Part shown: piece after piece, positions 48,393 to 56,424 of the stretch | How positions within the stretch are numbered: position 1 is the stretch's first letter | How the letters are laid out: each line of letters opens with the position of its first letter | Assembly (NCBI RefSeq): GCF_029543155.1 | Contig: NZ_JARQXA010000007.1 | Location: 124,001-188,000 of the forward strand | Length of the DNA: 64,000 nucleotides | Reading direction: 5' to 3' | Source of the DNA: Sphingomonas sp. HITSZ_GF | GTDB lineage: Bacteria; Pseudomonadota; Alphaproteobacteria; Sphingomonadales; Sphingomonadaceae | Translations under genes and position numbers: made by a program | The notes under the pieces: model-generated | What the model saw: the letters and a program-made list of their open reading frames with translations, nothing else | What the model was told of the DNA's origin: nothing | Database searches by the model: none

Positions 48393-48857
48393 TTACTTCT
48401 TCTTCCTGTCCAGCTCGAGCAGCTCCTCGCGGACATGGATCGCTTCGAGCGACATGCGCACCTCGACCAGGAAATAGATCAGCCCGGCCATCAGCAGCAG
48501 CATCGAAATGATGAAGCTAGATGCCACCCAGATTCCGACATGGAGGTTGGTCAGCCGCGCGACGAACATCATCGCGACGACCAGGCAGATCGCCAGCGCG
48601 CTGGCAGTGCACAGGAAGATCGCGTTGTTGATCACCGAGATGCGGCGATCGATGATGCGCAGCTCCCAGACGTGCCGGTCGTGCTCGGGCCCGGTCGAGC
48701 GCGGATGGAGCTGCTCGATCGAGCGCGCACGGTCGACGATGCGCGCCAGCCGCCCGACCATGACGTTCAGGAACGCGCCGATGCCGGCGAGCAGGAACAC
48801 CGGCGCAATCGCCGCCTGGATCGTTTCCGATACTGTGGAGAGATAGGGCCCTTCCAT
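48393..48857 (-). CDS. DUF2721 family membrane protein
   Basis: 154 aa from the ATG at 48857 (MEGPYLSTVSETIQ). Three helices: APVFLLAGIGAFLNVMV, AIFLCTASALAICLVVAMMFVA and VASSFIISMLLLMAGLIYFLVEV; the loop GRLARIVDRARSIEQLH contains the family's typical R-ID-R motif. Function unknown. Head-to-head with the SpoIIAA-like gene, 43 bp apart. Confidence 0.85.
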   Translation of the reverse strand: MEGPYLSTVSETIQAAIAPVFLLAGIGAFLNVMVGRLARIVDRARSIEQLHPRSTGPEHDRHVWELRIIDRRISVINNAIFLCTASALAICLVVAMMFVARLTNLHVGIWVASSFIISMLLLMAGLIYFLVEVRMSLEAIHVREELLELDRKKK

Positions 48858-48900
48858 GCGCTGTACGTTATGACCGCGTAACCGATCGGAGTGAAGGCCC

Positions 48901-49260
48901 ATGATGACATTCGAGACCGACAGCGAAGCCGGGGTGATCGAGTTCACCGTCGACGGCGAAGTCTCGCGCGCCGAATATGACGCGGCCGCCGCCGAGATGG
49001 ACACCGTGATCGCGCGGCACGGCAAGCTCAACGCCGTGGCCGTGGTACGCAACTTTGCCGGGATGGAACTGGCCGCCTGGTGGAAGGACATCAGCTGGGG
49101 CGTAGGGCATCTCACCAAGCTCGGCCGCATCGCCGTGGTCACCGATATCGGCTGGATCATCGCCGCCAGCCGCGCGACCAGCTGGATGGTGCCGGGCGAG
49201 CAGAAGCTCTTCACGCCGGAGGAGCTGGAACAGGCGCGGAGCTGGGCGCGGGCGAGCTGA
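48901..49260 (+). CDS. SpoIIAA-like (STAS/SEC14-type) protein
   Basis: 119 aa. The alternating strands and helices (GVIEFTVDGEVSRAEYDAAAAEMDTVIARHG, LNAVAVVRNFAGMELAAWWKDISWGVGHLTKLGRIAVVTDIGWI...LFTPEELEQARSWA) match the SpoIIAA-like DUF3478 family, in which a conserved W/H-rich core follows the first helices. Possibly a lipid- or nucleotide-binding regulator; there is no phosphorylatable serine in the anti-sigma antagonist position that I can identify. No operon partner. Confidence 0.8.
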   Translation: MMTFETDSEAGVIEFTVDGEVSRAEYDAAAAEMDTVIARHGKLNAVAVVRNFAGMELAAWWKDISWGVGHLTKLGRIAVVTDIGWIIAASRATSWMVPGEQKLFTPEELEQARSWARAS

Positions 49261-49280
49261 GAGCCGATCCGAGCCAATTG

Positions 49281-49365
49281 TCATGCTGAACTTGTTTCAG
49301 CATCAAACCCGCCTCGAGCGACATCGCCTGTGGAAGGTTGGACCCTGAAACAAGTTCAGGGTGAC
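49281..49365. repeat. Inverted repeat doublet, family D (TGAAACAAGTTCAG type)
   Basis: TCATGCTGAACTTGTTTCAGCATC and GACCCTGAAACAAGTTCAGGGTGAC face each other across about 40 bp. Each half is itself a hairpin. Only copy of this family in the window; the unit CTGAAACAAGTTCAGG is common in sphingomonad intergenic DNA, as far as I recall. Confidence 0.7.
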
Positions 49366-49432
49366 GCAGGGGATAGGTCCTTTCCCGGCGTCATCACGGG
49401 TTGGTAACGGGTAGCGCGGTAAGACCCCGGCC

Positions 49433-50614
49433 ATGTCGAAGCCGATGCTGCTCGAGGAATTCACGCGCCTGCCGCCGGCGCTCACCGTCGATTGCGTCGA
49501 CGGGCTGTCCGGCGCGATCGACGCGGTCGCGGCGCGCGCGGCGCCGTCGCACCGTTTCCTGCGCTATGGCTGGTTCGCCGCCGCGATCCGCGCCTATGGC
49601 GGTCATGCCCGCACCCTGACCGTGGCGCGCGAGGGCGAGCCCGTCGCCGCGCTGCCGATCATCCCCGCCGGCCCGGCCTGGGCCAGGCTCGTCTCGGTGC
49701 CCGGCTGCTACTGGCCGTTCCGCAGCTTCCCGGTGCGCGAGGATGCCGGCGTCGAGGCGATCGAGGCGCTGCTGCCCCGGCTCGCCCGCGAGGCGCGCGC
49801 GCTGCGGCTCGGCCCGGTCTATGACGGCGATCCCGCGCTCGAGCTGCTCAAGCATGCCGCCCGCGCCCAGGGCTGGGCCGTGCTCGACCGCTTCGTCGCG
49901 GACAGCTTCGCGCTCGATATCGGTGCGCGGCGCGCCGAGGGGCCCTGGCCGCGCAACTCGACGCTGAAGAAGAACCGCTTCCATGAGAAGCATCTCGCCG
50001 GGCACGGCGAACTCGACTGGCGCTTCGTCCATGGCGCCGATTGGACGGAGGCAGCCTTCGACGCGCTCGCCGCGATCGAGGAGAAGAGCTGGATCGCCGA
50101 CCGCACCGACGGCTCGGACGCCAAGTTCACCGCGCGCGGCCATGGCGGCTTCTGGCGCGCCGCGGCCGAGGATCCGGTGATCGCCGAGAGCATGTGGGCG
50201 GCGATGCTCCATATCGACGGCGCGCCCACCGCCTTCTCGTTCGACATGAACGCCGGCGCGCTCAAATACGCGATCGCCAACAGCTATGATCCGCGCGTTG
50301 CCAAGCATTCGCCGGGCAAGCTGCTCTATTATCGCAACCTGGTGCAGGCGATCGAAGACGGCATCACGACCGTCGATTGGGGCGCCGGCGACAGCGGCTA
50401 CAAGCAGGTGATCGGTGCCGAGAAGGGCCCGGCGATCCGCGACTGGCTGTTCGTGCGGCCGGGGATCGACGCGCTGGCGGGCAAGCTGCTCCGCGCCGCG
50501 TGGAAGCGCACCGGCCGCGCCGAAACCGGCTCAGCGGCCGCGGAAGCGGATGGCGTCCTCGGCGCTGCAAAAGGCGACGACGGCGACGAAAAGCGTGCCG
50601 GCGGCGAGGACTAG
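49433..50614 (+). CDS. FemAB/CelD-type GNAT acyltransferase
   Basis: 393 aa. Contains the double-GNAT layout of FemAB and BcsL/CelD proteins: an N-terminal GNAT fold with RFLRYGWFAAAIRAYGGHARTL and SVPGCYWPFRSFPV, and a C-terminal one with TLKKNRFHEKHL, AIEEKSWIADRTDGSDAKF, FWRAAAEDPVIAESMWAAMLHIDGAPTAFSFD and YRNLVQAIEDGITTVDWGAGDSGYKQVIGAE. Such proteins transfer acyl or aminoacyl groups to glycans or lipids; substrate unknown. Its 3' end overlaps, antisense, the 31-aa microprotein gene by 84 bp, so the tail after about residue 360 may be unimportant. Confidence 0.85.
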   Translation: MSKPMLLEEFTRLPPALTVDCVDGLSGAIDAVAARAAPSHRFLRYGWFAAAIRAYGGHARTLTVAREGEPVAALPIIPAGPAWARLVSVPGCYWPFRSFPVREDAGVEAIEALLPRLAREARALRLGPVYDGDPALELLKHAARAQGWAVLDRFVADSFALDIGARRAEGPWPRNSTLKKNRFHEKHLAGHGELDWRFVHGADWTEAAFDALAAIEEKSWIADRTDGSDAKFTARGHGGFWRAAAEDPVIAESMWAAMLHIDGAPTAFSFDMNAGALKYAIANSYDPRVAKHSPGKLLYYRNLVQAIEDGITTVDWGAGDSGYKQVIGAEKGPAIRDWLFVRPGIDALAGKLLRAAWKRTGRAETGSAAAEADGVLGAAKGDDGDEKRAGGED

Positions 50615-50626
50615 ATCGAGGAACAT
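50531..50626 (-). CDS. 31-aa membrane microprotein divergent from fnrL
   Basis: Reads MFLDLVLAAGTLFVAVVAFC then SAEDAIRFRGR: one membrane helix and a short charged, cytoplasmic tail. AAGGAGC lies 8 nt before the ATG, a perfect Shine-Dalgarno, and the short helix with an acidic-basic tail is what one expects of a small respiratory-complex accessory protein. It lies 57 bp from a TTTGAC-N4-GTCAAA box shared with the divergent fnrL gene, so it may be induced by low oxygen. Most of its coding region is antisense to the end of the GNAT gene. Confidence 0.6.
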   Translation of the reverse strand: MFLDLVLAAGTLFVAVVAFCSAEDAIRFRGR

Positions 50627-50682
50627 GGGATCGCTCCTTGTTTGAGGATGATCCCGCGCTGCGCCCTGGGACAATTCGCCGC

Positions 50683-50698
50683 TTTGACGATCGTCAAA
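50683..50698. promoter_or_regulatory. FNR/FixK-type box TTTGAC-GATC-GTCAAA
   Basis: A perfect palindrome matching the anaerobox of FnrL/FixK regulators (TTGAC-N4-GTCAA core). It lies 21 bp upstream of the fnrL start and 57 bp from the start of the divergent 31-aa ORF, so it could control both. Confidence 0.85.
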
Positions 50699-50718
50699 TG
50701 CGCATATTATGAAGACTT

Positions 50719-51411
50719 ATGCTGGCTGCCCACACCTGTTCCGACTGCGCGGTGCGTGATCGCGCACTCTGCGCCAGCCTCGACGACAAGGAACTCGGCG
50801 CACTCAACGCGCTGGGGCAGCGTCGCAAGCTCGAACGCGGACAGACGCTGCAATGGGCCGGCGAGGAAAGCCTGGTCTGCGCGAACCTGCTTTCCGGCGT
50901 GCTCAAGCTGAGCGCCAACACCCCCGATGGCCGCGAGCAGGTGGTGGGCCTGCTCTACCCGGCCGATTTCGTTGGCCGCCCCTGGGCCGAGCTGACCGAT
51001 TTCACCGTGACCGCGCTGGGCGATGCCGAGCTTTGCGTCTTCCCGCGCGGACCGTTCGAACGGGTGCTGGAGGATCATGCCCGGATGGAGCGGCTGCTGC
51101 TCCAGCGCACCCTCGCCGCGCTCGACGAGGCGCGGGCACGCATGCTCACCCTCGCCCGGCTATCGGCACGCGAGAAGCTGGCCGGGCTGCTGCTCGACCT
51201 GGCCGACCGTGCCCAGGGCTGCCGCGCCACTGCCTTCGGCCCGGTGACCTTCGACCTGCCGCTGACCCGCGGCGAGATGGCCGAAGTGCTGGGGCTGACG
51301 ATCGAGACGGTGAGCCGCCAGCTCACCAAGCTCAAGGCCGAGGGCGCGATCAACCTGATGGGCGCGCGCGGGATCACGATCCGCGATCGAACGAAGCTGG
51401 AAGCGGCGTAA
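50719..51411 (+). CDS. fnrL: FnrL-type Crp/Fnr regulator with putative Fe-S cluster
   Basis: 230 aa. The N-terminal CSDCAVRDRALC gives Cys7, 10 and 18, and Cys54 (SLVCANL) can supply a fourth ligand for an oxygen-sensing [4Fe-4S] cluster. The cyclic-nucleotide-like barrel follows, then the C-terminal helix-turn-helix TRGEMAEVLGLTIETVSRQLTKLKAEG with the E..SR residues that read TTGA half-sites. The gene lies directly downstream of a perfect FNR box, so it is probably autoregulated and controls respiration under low oxygen. Cysteine spacing differs from E. coli FNR (C-x2-C-x5-C). Confidence 0.92.
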   Translation: MLAAHTCSDCAVRDRALCASLDDKELGALNALGQRRKLERGQTLQWAGEESLVCANLLSGVLKLSANTPDGREQVVGLLYPADFVGRPWAELTDFTVTALGDAELCVFPRGPFERVLEDHARMERLLLQRTLAALDEARARMLTLARLSAREKLAGLLLDLADRAQGCRATAFGPVTFDLPLTRGEMAEVLGLTIETVSRQLTKLKAEGAINLMGARGITIRDRTKLEAA

Positions 51412-51422
51412 TCACCCTGACT

Positions 51423-51501
51423 GTTCCCCGGCGAAAGCCGGGGCCCAGGGCCCCAAGCGAACCAGCAGAGAAACCCTGGGCCCCGGCTTTCGCCGGGGAA
51501 C
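51423..51501. repeat. 79-bp palindromic element, GTTCCCCGGCG...CGCCGGGGAAC (copy 2)
   Basis: Same length and layout as 14002-14080, with outer units TTCCCCGGCGAAAGCCGGGG and a core with CCAGCAGAGAAACC. It lies in the 89 bp between fnrL and the convergent class V aminotransferase gene. Confidence 0.8.
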
Positions 51502-52730
51502 TAGCGGGCTATCTTCCGCAAAGCGTCCACGAAGCGATCGACCTCTTCCATCGTCGTCGCCAGCGCCGGCGTGACCCGCACACAGCTGCCCGAGGCCAGC
51601 CCGTCGCGGTGGACGGTGAAGATGCCGTGCGCGTCGAGCAGATGCTTGGCGAGCGCGACATTGGCGTCGTGGCCGCTCTGCCCCTTGAGCCGGAACGCCG
51701 TGATCGCGCCATAGCTGCCCGGCTCGTCCGGCGTGAGGATCTCGAGCTTCGCCAGCTCGCGCGCCGGACGCACCCAGCGATCGCGCAGCGCCTGCAGCCG
51801 CGCCTGCTTGGCGGCCAGGCCGATGCTCTCCTGGAAATCGAGCGCGGCGGGCACCGCGAGCTGCGCGGCATAGTCGAGCGTGCCGGTATGGACGCGCGAC
51901 CGGATGTCCTTCGGATTGGCGCCCGGCTCGGCGGGATCGACATCGACGTCGCCCAGCCGCCCGCCGCGGATCACGATCGCGCCGACACCCAGCGGCGCGC
52001 CGATCCATTTGTGCAGGTTGATCGCGACGAAATCGGCCTCGAGATCGGGCAGCTTGTAATCGATCTGGCCGACACCGTGCGCGGCATCGACGATCGCATC
52101 GATCCCGTAGAGCGTCGCCATCGCCGCGATCTCGGCGACCGGCAGCACCAGCCCGGTGCGGTGGCTGACCTGGGTGAGCAGCACCATCCGGATATTGGGA
52201 TGCGCAGTGAAGGCGCGGGCATAGGCGTCGATCACCGCCTGGTGCGTAGCGGGCAGCGGCAGCGCGATCTTCACCACTTCGACCCCACGCCGCGCCCGCA
52301 GGCTCTCCATGCAGGCCTGCATCGTATCATAGTCAAGATCGGCGTGCAGCACCGCATCGCCCGGGCGCAGCTTGTTATAGCCGAGGATCAGCGCGCGCAT
52401 CGCCTCGGTGGCGTTGCGGGTGAAGGCGATCTCGTCCTTCGCCACGCCCATGGTGGCGGCCACGCGGGCACGGATCGCCTCGATCTCGCCGGGCAGCTCG
52501 CGCCGGGCATAGAAGCTGGTGTCGCGGTTCACGCGCTCGACCTGGGCGCGATAGGCGGCGAGCACCGGCTGCGCCATCATCCCCCAATTGCCGTGCTCGA
52601 GCTGCACGGTCTTGCGGGTAACGTCGTACTGGGCGGCGATCCTGGCCCAGCGATCCTCGTCCGCGGCGGCGATAGCGGGGGTGACGGACGCGGCAGCGGC
52701 GGCGCCGAGCAAGGTCCTGCGGTCCATCAT
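51501..52730 (-). CDS. Exported class V PLP aminotransferase-like protein
   Basis: 409 aa from the ATG at 52730 (GGGGAGGG 4-5 nt upstream). The N-terminus DRRTLLGAAAAASVTPAIAAA has the look of a twin-arginine signal. The fold is the class V aminotransferase (isopenicillin-N epimerase-like): ELEHGNWGMM, ARNATEAMRALILG-type segment, VDAAHGVGQIDY, and the PLP lysine in AINLHKWIGAPLG. Periplasmic PLP enzymes of this type are seen next to other transport or envelope genes; substrate unknown. It lies 11 bp behind trmB and is probably cotranscribed with it. Confidence 0.85.
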   Translation of the reverse strand: MMDRRTLLGAAAAASVTPAIAAADEDRWARIAAQYDVTRKTVQLEHGNWGMMAQPVLAAYRAQVERVNRDTSFYARRELPGEIEAIRARVAATMGVAKDEIAFTRNATEAMRALILGYNKLRPGDAVLHADLDYDTMQACMESLRARRGVEVVKIALPLPATHQAVIDAYARAFTAHPNIRMVLLTQVSHRTGLVLPVAEIAAMATLYGIDAIVDAAHGVGQIDYKLPDLEADFVAINLHKWIGAPLGVGAIVIRGGRLGDVDVDPAEPGANPKDIRSRVHTGTLDYAAQLAVPAALDFQESIGLAAKQARLQALRDRWVRPARELAKLEILTPDEPGSYGAITAFRLKGQSGHDANVALAKHLLDAHGIFTVHRDGLASGSCVRVTPALATTMEEVDRFVDALRKIAR

Positions 52731-52741
52731 CACCCTCCCCT

Positions 52742-53422
52742 TCAGACGCGGATGTAGCGGAAGTACCAGACCTCGTGCCCCAGCCGGCGCGCCTTGCGCT
52801 CGTAGCGCGTCTCGGGCCAGTCGTCGGGGCGGGTGAGGAAGTCCTGCGCGGTCTGCGCCTGCCATTCGAAATCACGGCGCTGGTTCATGATCATCATCGC
52901 CCAGCGGACATAGACCGGATGATCGGTGCCGAGGCGGAACTCGCAGCCGGGCTTCAGCTTGGCGGCGATGATGTCCATCGGGCCGTGATTGACCATGCGG
53001 CGCTTGGCGTGGCGCGCCTTCCGCCAGGGATCGGGATGGAGGAGATAGAGCCGGTCGAGGCTGGCATCGGGCAGCCGCTCGAGCACTTCGAGCGCATCGC
53101 CCATGTGCAGGCGAACATTCTCGAGCGCGCCATCGCGGACATGGCCGAGCGCGCCGACCACGCCGTTGAGGAAAGGCTCGCAGCCGATAAAGCCGTGATC
53201 GGGGCGTGCAGCTGCCTGGCCGGCGAGATGCTCGCCCGCGCCGAAGCCGATCTCGAATTCGAGCGGACGGTCGTCGCCGAACAGGATGCGCGAATCGAGC
53301 GGGCCCGATTCGGGAACGCTCAGCTGGGGTAGCAGCGCCTCGACGAGCTCGGACTGGCCCTGGCGGAGCTTGTGGCCCTGGCGGCGGCCATAGAGGCGGC
53401 GGATGGAAACGGGATCGGACAC
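52742..53422 (-). CDS. trmB: tRNA (guanine-46-N7)-methyltransferase
   Basis: 226 aa from a GTG start (VSDPVSIRRLYGRRQGHKL). It makes m7G46 in tRNA variable loops. SAM-binding EIGFGAGEHL near 75-84, the catalytic and tRNA motif LYLLHPDPWRKARHAKRRM near 140 and the terminal ETRYERKARRLG are diagnostic. The GTG was chosen because the RRLYGRR stretch is usually near residue 8-14. In a run of three minus-strand genes with the EAL gene upstream and the aminotransferase downstream. Confidence 0.94.
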   Translation of the reverse strand: MSDPVSIRRLYGRRQGHKLRQGQSELVEALLPQLSVPESGPLDSRILFGDDRPLEFEIGFGAGEHLAGQAAARPDHGFIGCEPFLNGVVGALGHVRDGALENVRLHMGDALEVLERLPDASLDRLYLLHPDPWRKARHAKRRMVNHGPMDIIAAKLKPGCEFRLGTDHPVYVRWAMMIMNQRRDFEWQAQTAQDFLTRPDDWPETRYERKARRLGHEVWYFRYIRV

Positions 53423-53460
53423 GGGAGCGCTGTTAGCGCGCCGCGCGGAGAGGACAAGCG

Positions 53461-54291
53461 TTAGAGTGCCTGGGCGATCGACGCAGGTGCGGCCGGACGC
53501 ACCGCACCGGAGCGCTGATGCGCGGCCAGACGGCGATGCTGGGGCACGTTGGTGCGCGGCTCGCGGCGGGCGATGTGCGGACGCGGCAGCGGATGCGCGA
53601 GCGCCGGGGCGATCCAGTCGCCCTGCATGTGGCGCACGCCCATGGTGCACAACAGGACCAGGTCCTCGCGGCGGACGATGCCGTTGGCGATCAGCGTCAC
53701 GTCCATGTTGCGGGCGAGGCGCAGCACGCCTTCGACGATCACCCGGCGCGAGCTGCTGTCGGAGATGTTGCGGACCAGCGCCGCGTCGAGCTTGACGAAG
53801 CGCGGCGTGAAGCGGCCGAGCAGCCGTACCGCGAGCGGGCCGACGGCGAAGCTGTCGAACGCGATGGCGATGCCGCGATCGACACAGGCCTGGGCAAGTG
53901 CAGCGACGCAGGCAAGGTCGCCGCGCTCGTCGGCATTGAGTTCGACGACGATGCGCGCGACCGGCACGCGGTGCTCGATCGCGGTGCGGAAGAGATGGGC
54001 GAGCAGCGCCTCGGCGGCACCGCCGGCAGCACCCACCGGAATGGCGAGTAGCGCCTCGCCGTCGAGCAGGCCGGCCGCAGCGGCGCCGGCAATCGCAGCG
54101 CTGATCCGCGCCATTTCCAGCGCAGGGCGGGCTTCGGGCGCCAGCGCTGCTGCGATCTGCGAGAAGCTGCGGCCGTTCGCGGTGGCGACGGCCTGCCAGG
54201 CAAAGGGCATGCTCGATGCGGTGGCGATCATCGGCTGGAAGGCGATGGCGAGACCGGGTTCGTTGGCGGCGTTGGCAGGGTCGGCGTGCAT
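53461..54291 (-). CDS. Degenerate EAL-domain protein (I)
   Basis: 276 aa from the ATG at 54291 (AAGGAAG upstream). The EAL fold can be followed: AIAFQPMI, RISAAIAGAAAAGLLDGEALLAIPV, VELNADERGD, AFDSFAVGPLAVRLLGRFTPRFVKLDAALV, VIVEGVLRLARNMDVTLIANGI, GVRHMQGDWIAPAL. However, the EAL signature is lost (WQAVATAN in its place), the metal/catalytic DDFGTG is AFDSFAVG, and the EGVE-loop differs, so phosphodiesterase activity is unlikely. The C-terminal 60 residues are basic and Pro/Ala-rich. A TTAACCAT CtrA-type half-site lies upstream. Confidence 0.8.
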   Translation of the reverse strand: MHADPANAANEPGLAIAFQPMIATASSMPFAWQAVATANGRSFSQIAAALAPEARPALEMARISAAIAGAAAAGLLDGEALLAIPVGAAGGAAEALLAHLFRTAIEHRVPVARIVVELNADERGDLACVAALAQACVDRGIAIAFDSFAVGPLAVRLLGRFTPRFVKLDAALVRNISDSSSRRVIVEGVLRLARNMDVTLIANGIVRREDLVLLCTMGVRHMQGDWIAPALAHPLPRPHIARREPRTNVPQHRRLAAHQRSGAVRPAAPASIAQAL

Positions 54292-54313
54292 GGAGCTTCC
54301 TTTCTGAAGCCCG

Positions 54314-54328
54314 TTAAAGATGGTTAAC
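54314..54328 (-). promoter_or_regulatory. CtrA-like site upstream of EAL gene I
   Basis: On the minus strand GTTAACCATCTTTAAC contains the CtrA half-site TTAACCAT and a second TTAA six bases later (TTAA-N6-TTAA, one short of the N7 consensus). It lies 23 bp upstream of the start at 54291. The same half-site occurs upstream of nrdA and the lipase-like gene. Confidence 0.4.
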
Positions 54329-54530
54329 GCTATCAAAACCATTCCGTGCGACGCCGAAGGGGGATTCTCCCCATGGGGATTCTACCAAGTGCGAAGCGAC
54401 GGATTCTGCTTGCCCCACGGATTCGCGCGAGTCGCGCAGCGAAAAGCGGATCGCAGGCAATGCGAGCCTGCCCCTGCTATTCCGCGGATTCGGCTGATTT
54501 TACCGGCACTTCATCACCGGAATCGGCGAA

Positions 54531-55571
54531 TCACTTGGGCACGAAGATCTGCACGTTCTTGCTGCCGCGCGCGACGGCCGACACTGGCCGCAGCTGGGAG
54601 ACTGCCTGGATCAGCGCCTGCGGCTCCGGCAGCTTGTCGAAGTTGGGATAGACCAGCCGCCGATCGAGGTCGCCGAAGCTGACCTGATAGCCGACATCCT
54701 TCTTCTCGGTCGAAACGCCCGGCCAGACCGTCACCACCCGCCCGGCATCGCCCAGGGCGAGCGTGTAGCTGTTCTTGGTGTCGCCGGCAGCGCGATAGAC
54801 GGCATATTGCCGCGTCGCCGCACCTTCGCGGCAATATAGCGGGGGCGGAACCGGCTTGCCGTCCTTGTCCTTCCCCGCATCCGCGACGCCGATGATGAGC
54901 GCGCCGAGCAGCGACTGGCCGGCATCGGGCTTCATCGACTTGGCATGCGAATCATAGGCAAGCGCGTCGGCGCAGGCCGCGACCGGCACGGCCGCGGGCG
55001 ATTCGGCGATCTTGTCGGGCCAGACGATCCCGGCGATCACCGCGTCGATCCGCGCATCGAGCGCGGCGGGATCGAGCGACTGCGAGCTGACGCGTACCGC
55101 GACCAGCCATTCGCCAAGCGGGATGATCGCCAAGCCGGTGCTCTTGTTCGGGCCCTTGCCCGGCACATAGACGCGCCGCAGCGCCGATGCGGTCGCCGCT
55201 TTCGGCCCGGCAAAGGCGCGGGCGGGTCCGGCCGGCGTCACCGTGCCGAAAACGTCGAGGCGCGACAGGATCTGGGTTTCGGAGCGATCGAACCACAGCG
55301 GCACGCTCATCAGCGCGGGGCGGTAGATGTAGAGCGTGACCGCGGTTTCCTCGCCCTCGGCATATTGCACCATCATGTCGAGCCCGACGCGCGTGGAATC
55401 CTGGATCGTGCCGCGCGGCATACCGGCGATCTTCGAGCGCAGGATCAGCCCGCTGCCTTCGTGGAGCCAGCTGACATTCGCGGGAACGTTGATCTGCGCC
55501 TGGCTCTGCGCCGCGGCCGGCAGGATGGCGCCGGCGGCGAGCGCCAGCGCGAGCGGAACCGTGAAGCGCAT
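54531..55571 (-). CDS. Secreted protein of unknown function between two EAL genes
   Basis: 346 aa from the ATG at 55571 (GGGGGGAT upstream). Signal peptide RFTVPLALALAAGAILPAAAQS. The body looks like two beta-rich modules: SWLHEGSGLILRSKIAGMPR...VQYAEGEETAVTLYIYRP and TKNSYTLALGDAGRVVTVWPGVSTEKKDVGYQVSFGDLDRRLVYPNF. Cys in AACADAL and LYCREGA may pair. I recognise no family. Located between degenerate EAL genes on the same strand (70 bp and 239 bp away). Confidence 0.7.
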   Translation of the reverse strand: MRFTVPLALALAAGAILPAAAQSQAQINVPANVSWLHEGSGLILRSKIAGMPRGTIQDSTRVGLDMMVQYAEGEETAVTLYIYRPALMSVPLWFDRSETQILSRLDVFGTVTPAGPARAFAGPKAATASALRRVYVPGKGPNKSTGLAIIPLGEWLVAVRVSSQSLDPAALDARIDAVIAGIVWPDKIAESPAAVPVAACADALAYDSHAKSMKPDAGQSLLGALIIGVADAGKDKDGKPVPPPLYCREGAATRQYAVYRAAGDTKNSYTLALGDAGRVVTVWPGVSTEKKDVGYQVSFGDLDRRLVYPNFDKLPEPQALIQAVSQLRPVSAVARGSKNVQIFVPK

Positions 55572-55641
55572 GAAACATCCCCCCTGTTGCCTCGAAAGGC
55601 TAAGGGAAGCCGGGTAAACTGCAAGCCCGAGATTGCGCCGA

Positions 55642-56403
55642 TCAGGCGGCGTTGCGCAGGGCCGGCTGGGGCAGCGCGCCGGTGGCCGGCGCCCCGACAT
55701 AGCTGCCCTGGACGAGCGGCACGCCGAAGCTGCGCAGCCGCTCATAGACGGGCTCGCTGTCGACGCCGGCGGCGACGATGCGCAGGCTGAGCGCCTGCAT
55801 CCGGCGGACCAGATCCTCGATCGCGATGCGGCGCGACCAGCTCGAGGCGATGCCGCTGACCAGCTCGGGATCGATCGTCACTGCATGCGGCGCGAACTTG
55901 CCGCAAAAGGCCAGGCCCGATTCATTGGGGCCGATGCCGTGAAAGGCAACGGCCGGGCCGAGCTTGTTGAAGACGTGCATGACGTCGGCCAGCTGCGAGC
56001 TGGTGACGGCCTGATAATGGTGGAGCGTGAACACCAGCCGCTCGGCGACGATGCCATATTGGCGCGCGGTGAGCAGCGCCGGCTGGATATGCTCGGCGGG
56101 ATCGCCGATCGCGGGCGCGCTCAGCGGAATGGCGAGGCGACCGCCCGAATTGGCGAAGCCGGCAGTGGCCGCCCAGCGGATCGCGGCGACGGTGCAGCGG
56201 CGATCGACGTCGCGGCGCGATTCGGCGGAGAGCTGGTCGAAATCATGTGCCGCAGGCACGCCGTCGCGCATCACCTGCGCCTCATAGGCATGGATGCGGC
56301 CGCCGGAGATCTGGGCGATCGGCTGGAAGGCGATCGCGAGCCCGGTGCTCGCCACGGCGGTGGCCGCCGATTCAGACGTCTCCATCGAATTTTCCGAGTC
56401 CAC
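55642..56403 (-). CDS. Degenerate EAL-domain protein (II)
   Basis: 253 aa from a GTG at 56403, chosen because AAAGGAGG lies 8 nt upstream; an ATG at 56385 would be a second choice. The EAL fold: GLAIAFQPIAQISGGRIHAYEAQVM (YEAQVM for the YEALVR signature, one of its Glu kept), VFTLHHYQ, AFHGIGPNESGLAFCGKFAPHAVTID (for DDFGTG...FDxIKID), GIASSWSRRIAIEDLVRRMQAL, GVPLVQGSYVGAPA. Most acidic metal ligands are absent, so it is probably a non-catalytic c-di-GMP-binding or scaffold protein. An inverted repeat TGCAACC...GGTTGCA precedes it. Confidence 0.8.
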   Translation of the reverse strand: MDSENSMETSESAATAVASTGLAIAFQPIAQISGGRIHAYEAQVMRDGVPAAHDFDQLSAESRRDVDRRCTVAAIRWAATAGFANSGGRLAIPLSAPAIGDPAEHIQPALLTARQYGIVAERLVFTLHHYQAVTSSQLADVMHVFNKLGPAVAFHGIGPNESGLAFCGKFAPHAVTIDPELVSGIASSWSRRIAIEDLVRRMQALSLRIVAAGVDSEPVYERLRSFGVPLVQGSYVGAPATGALPQPALRNAA

Positions 56404-56424
56404 CGACTTGCCTCCTTTCCAACC

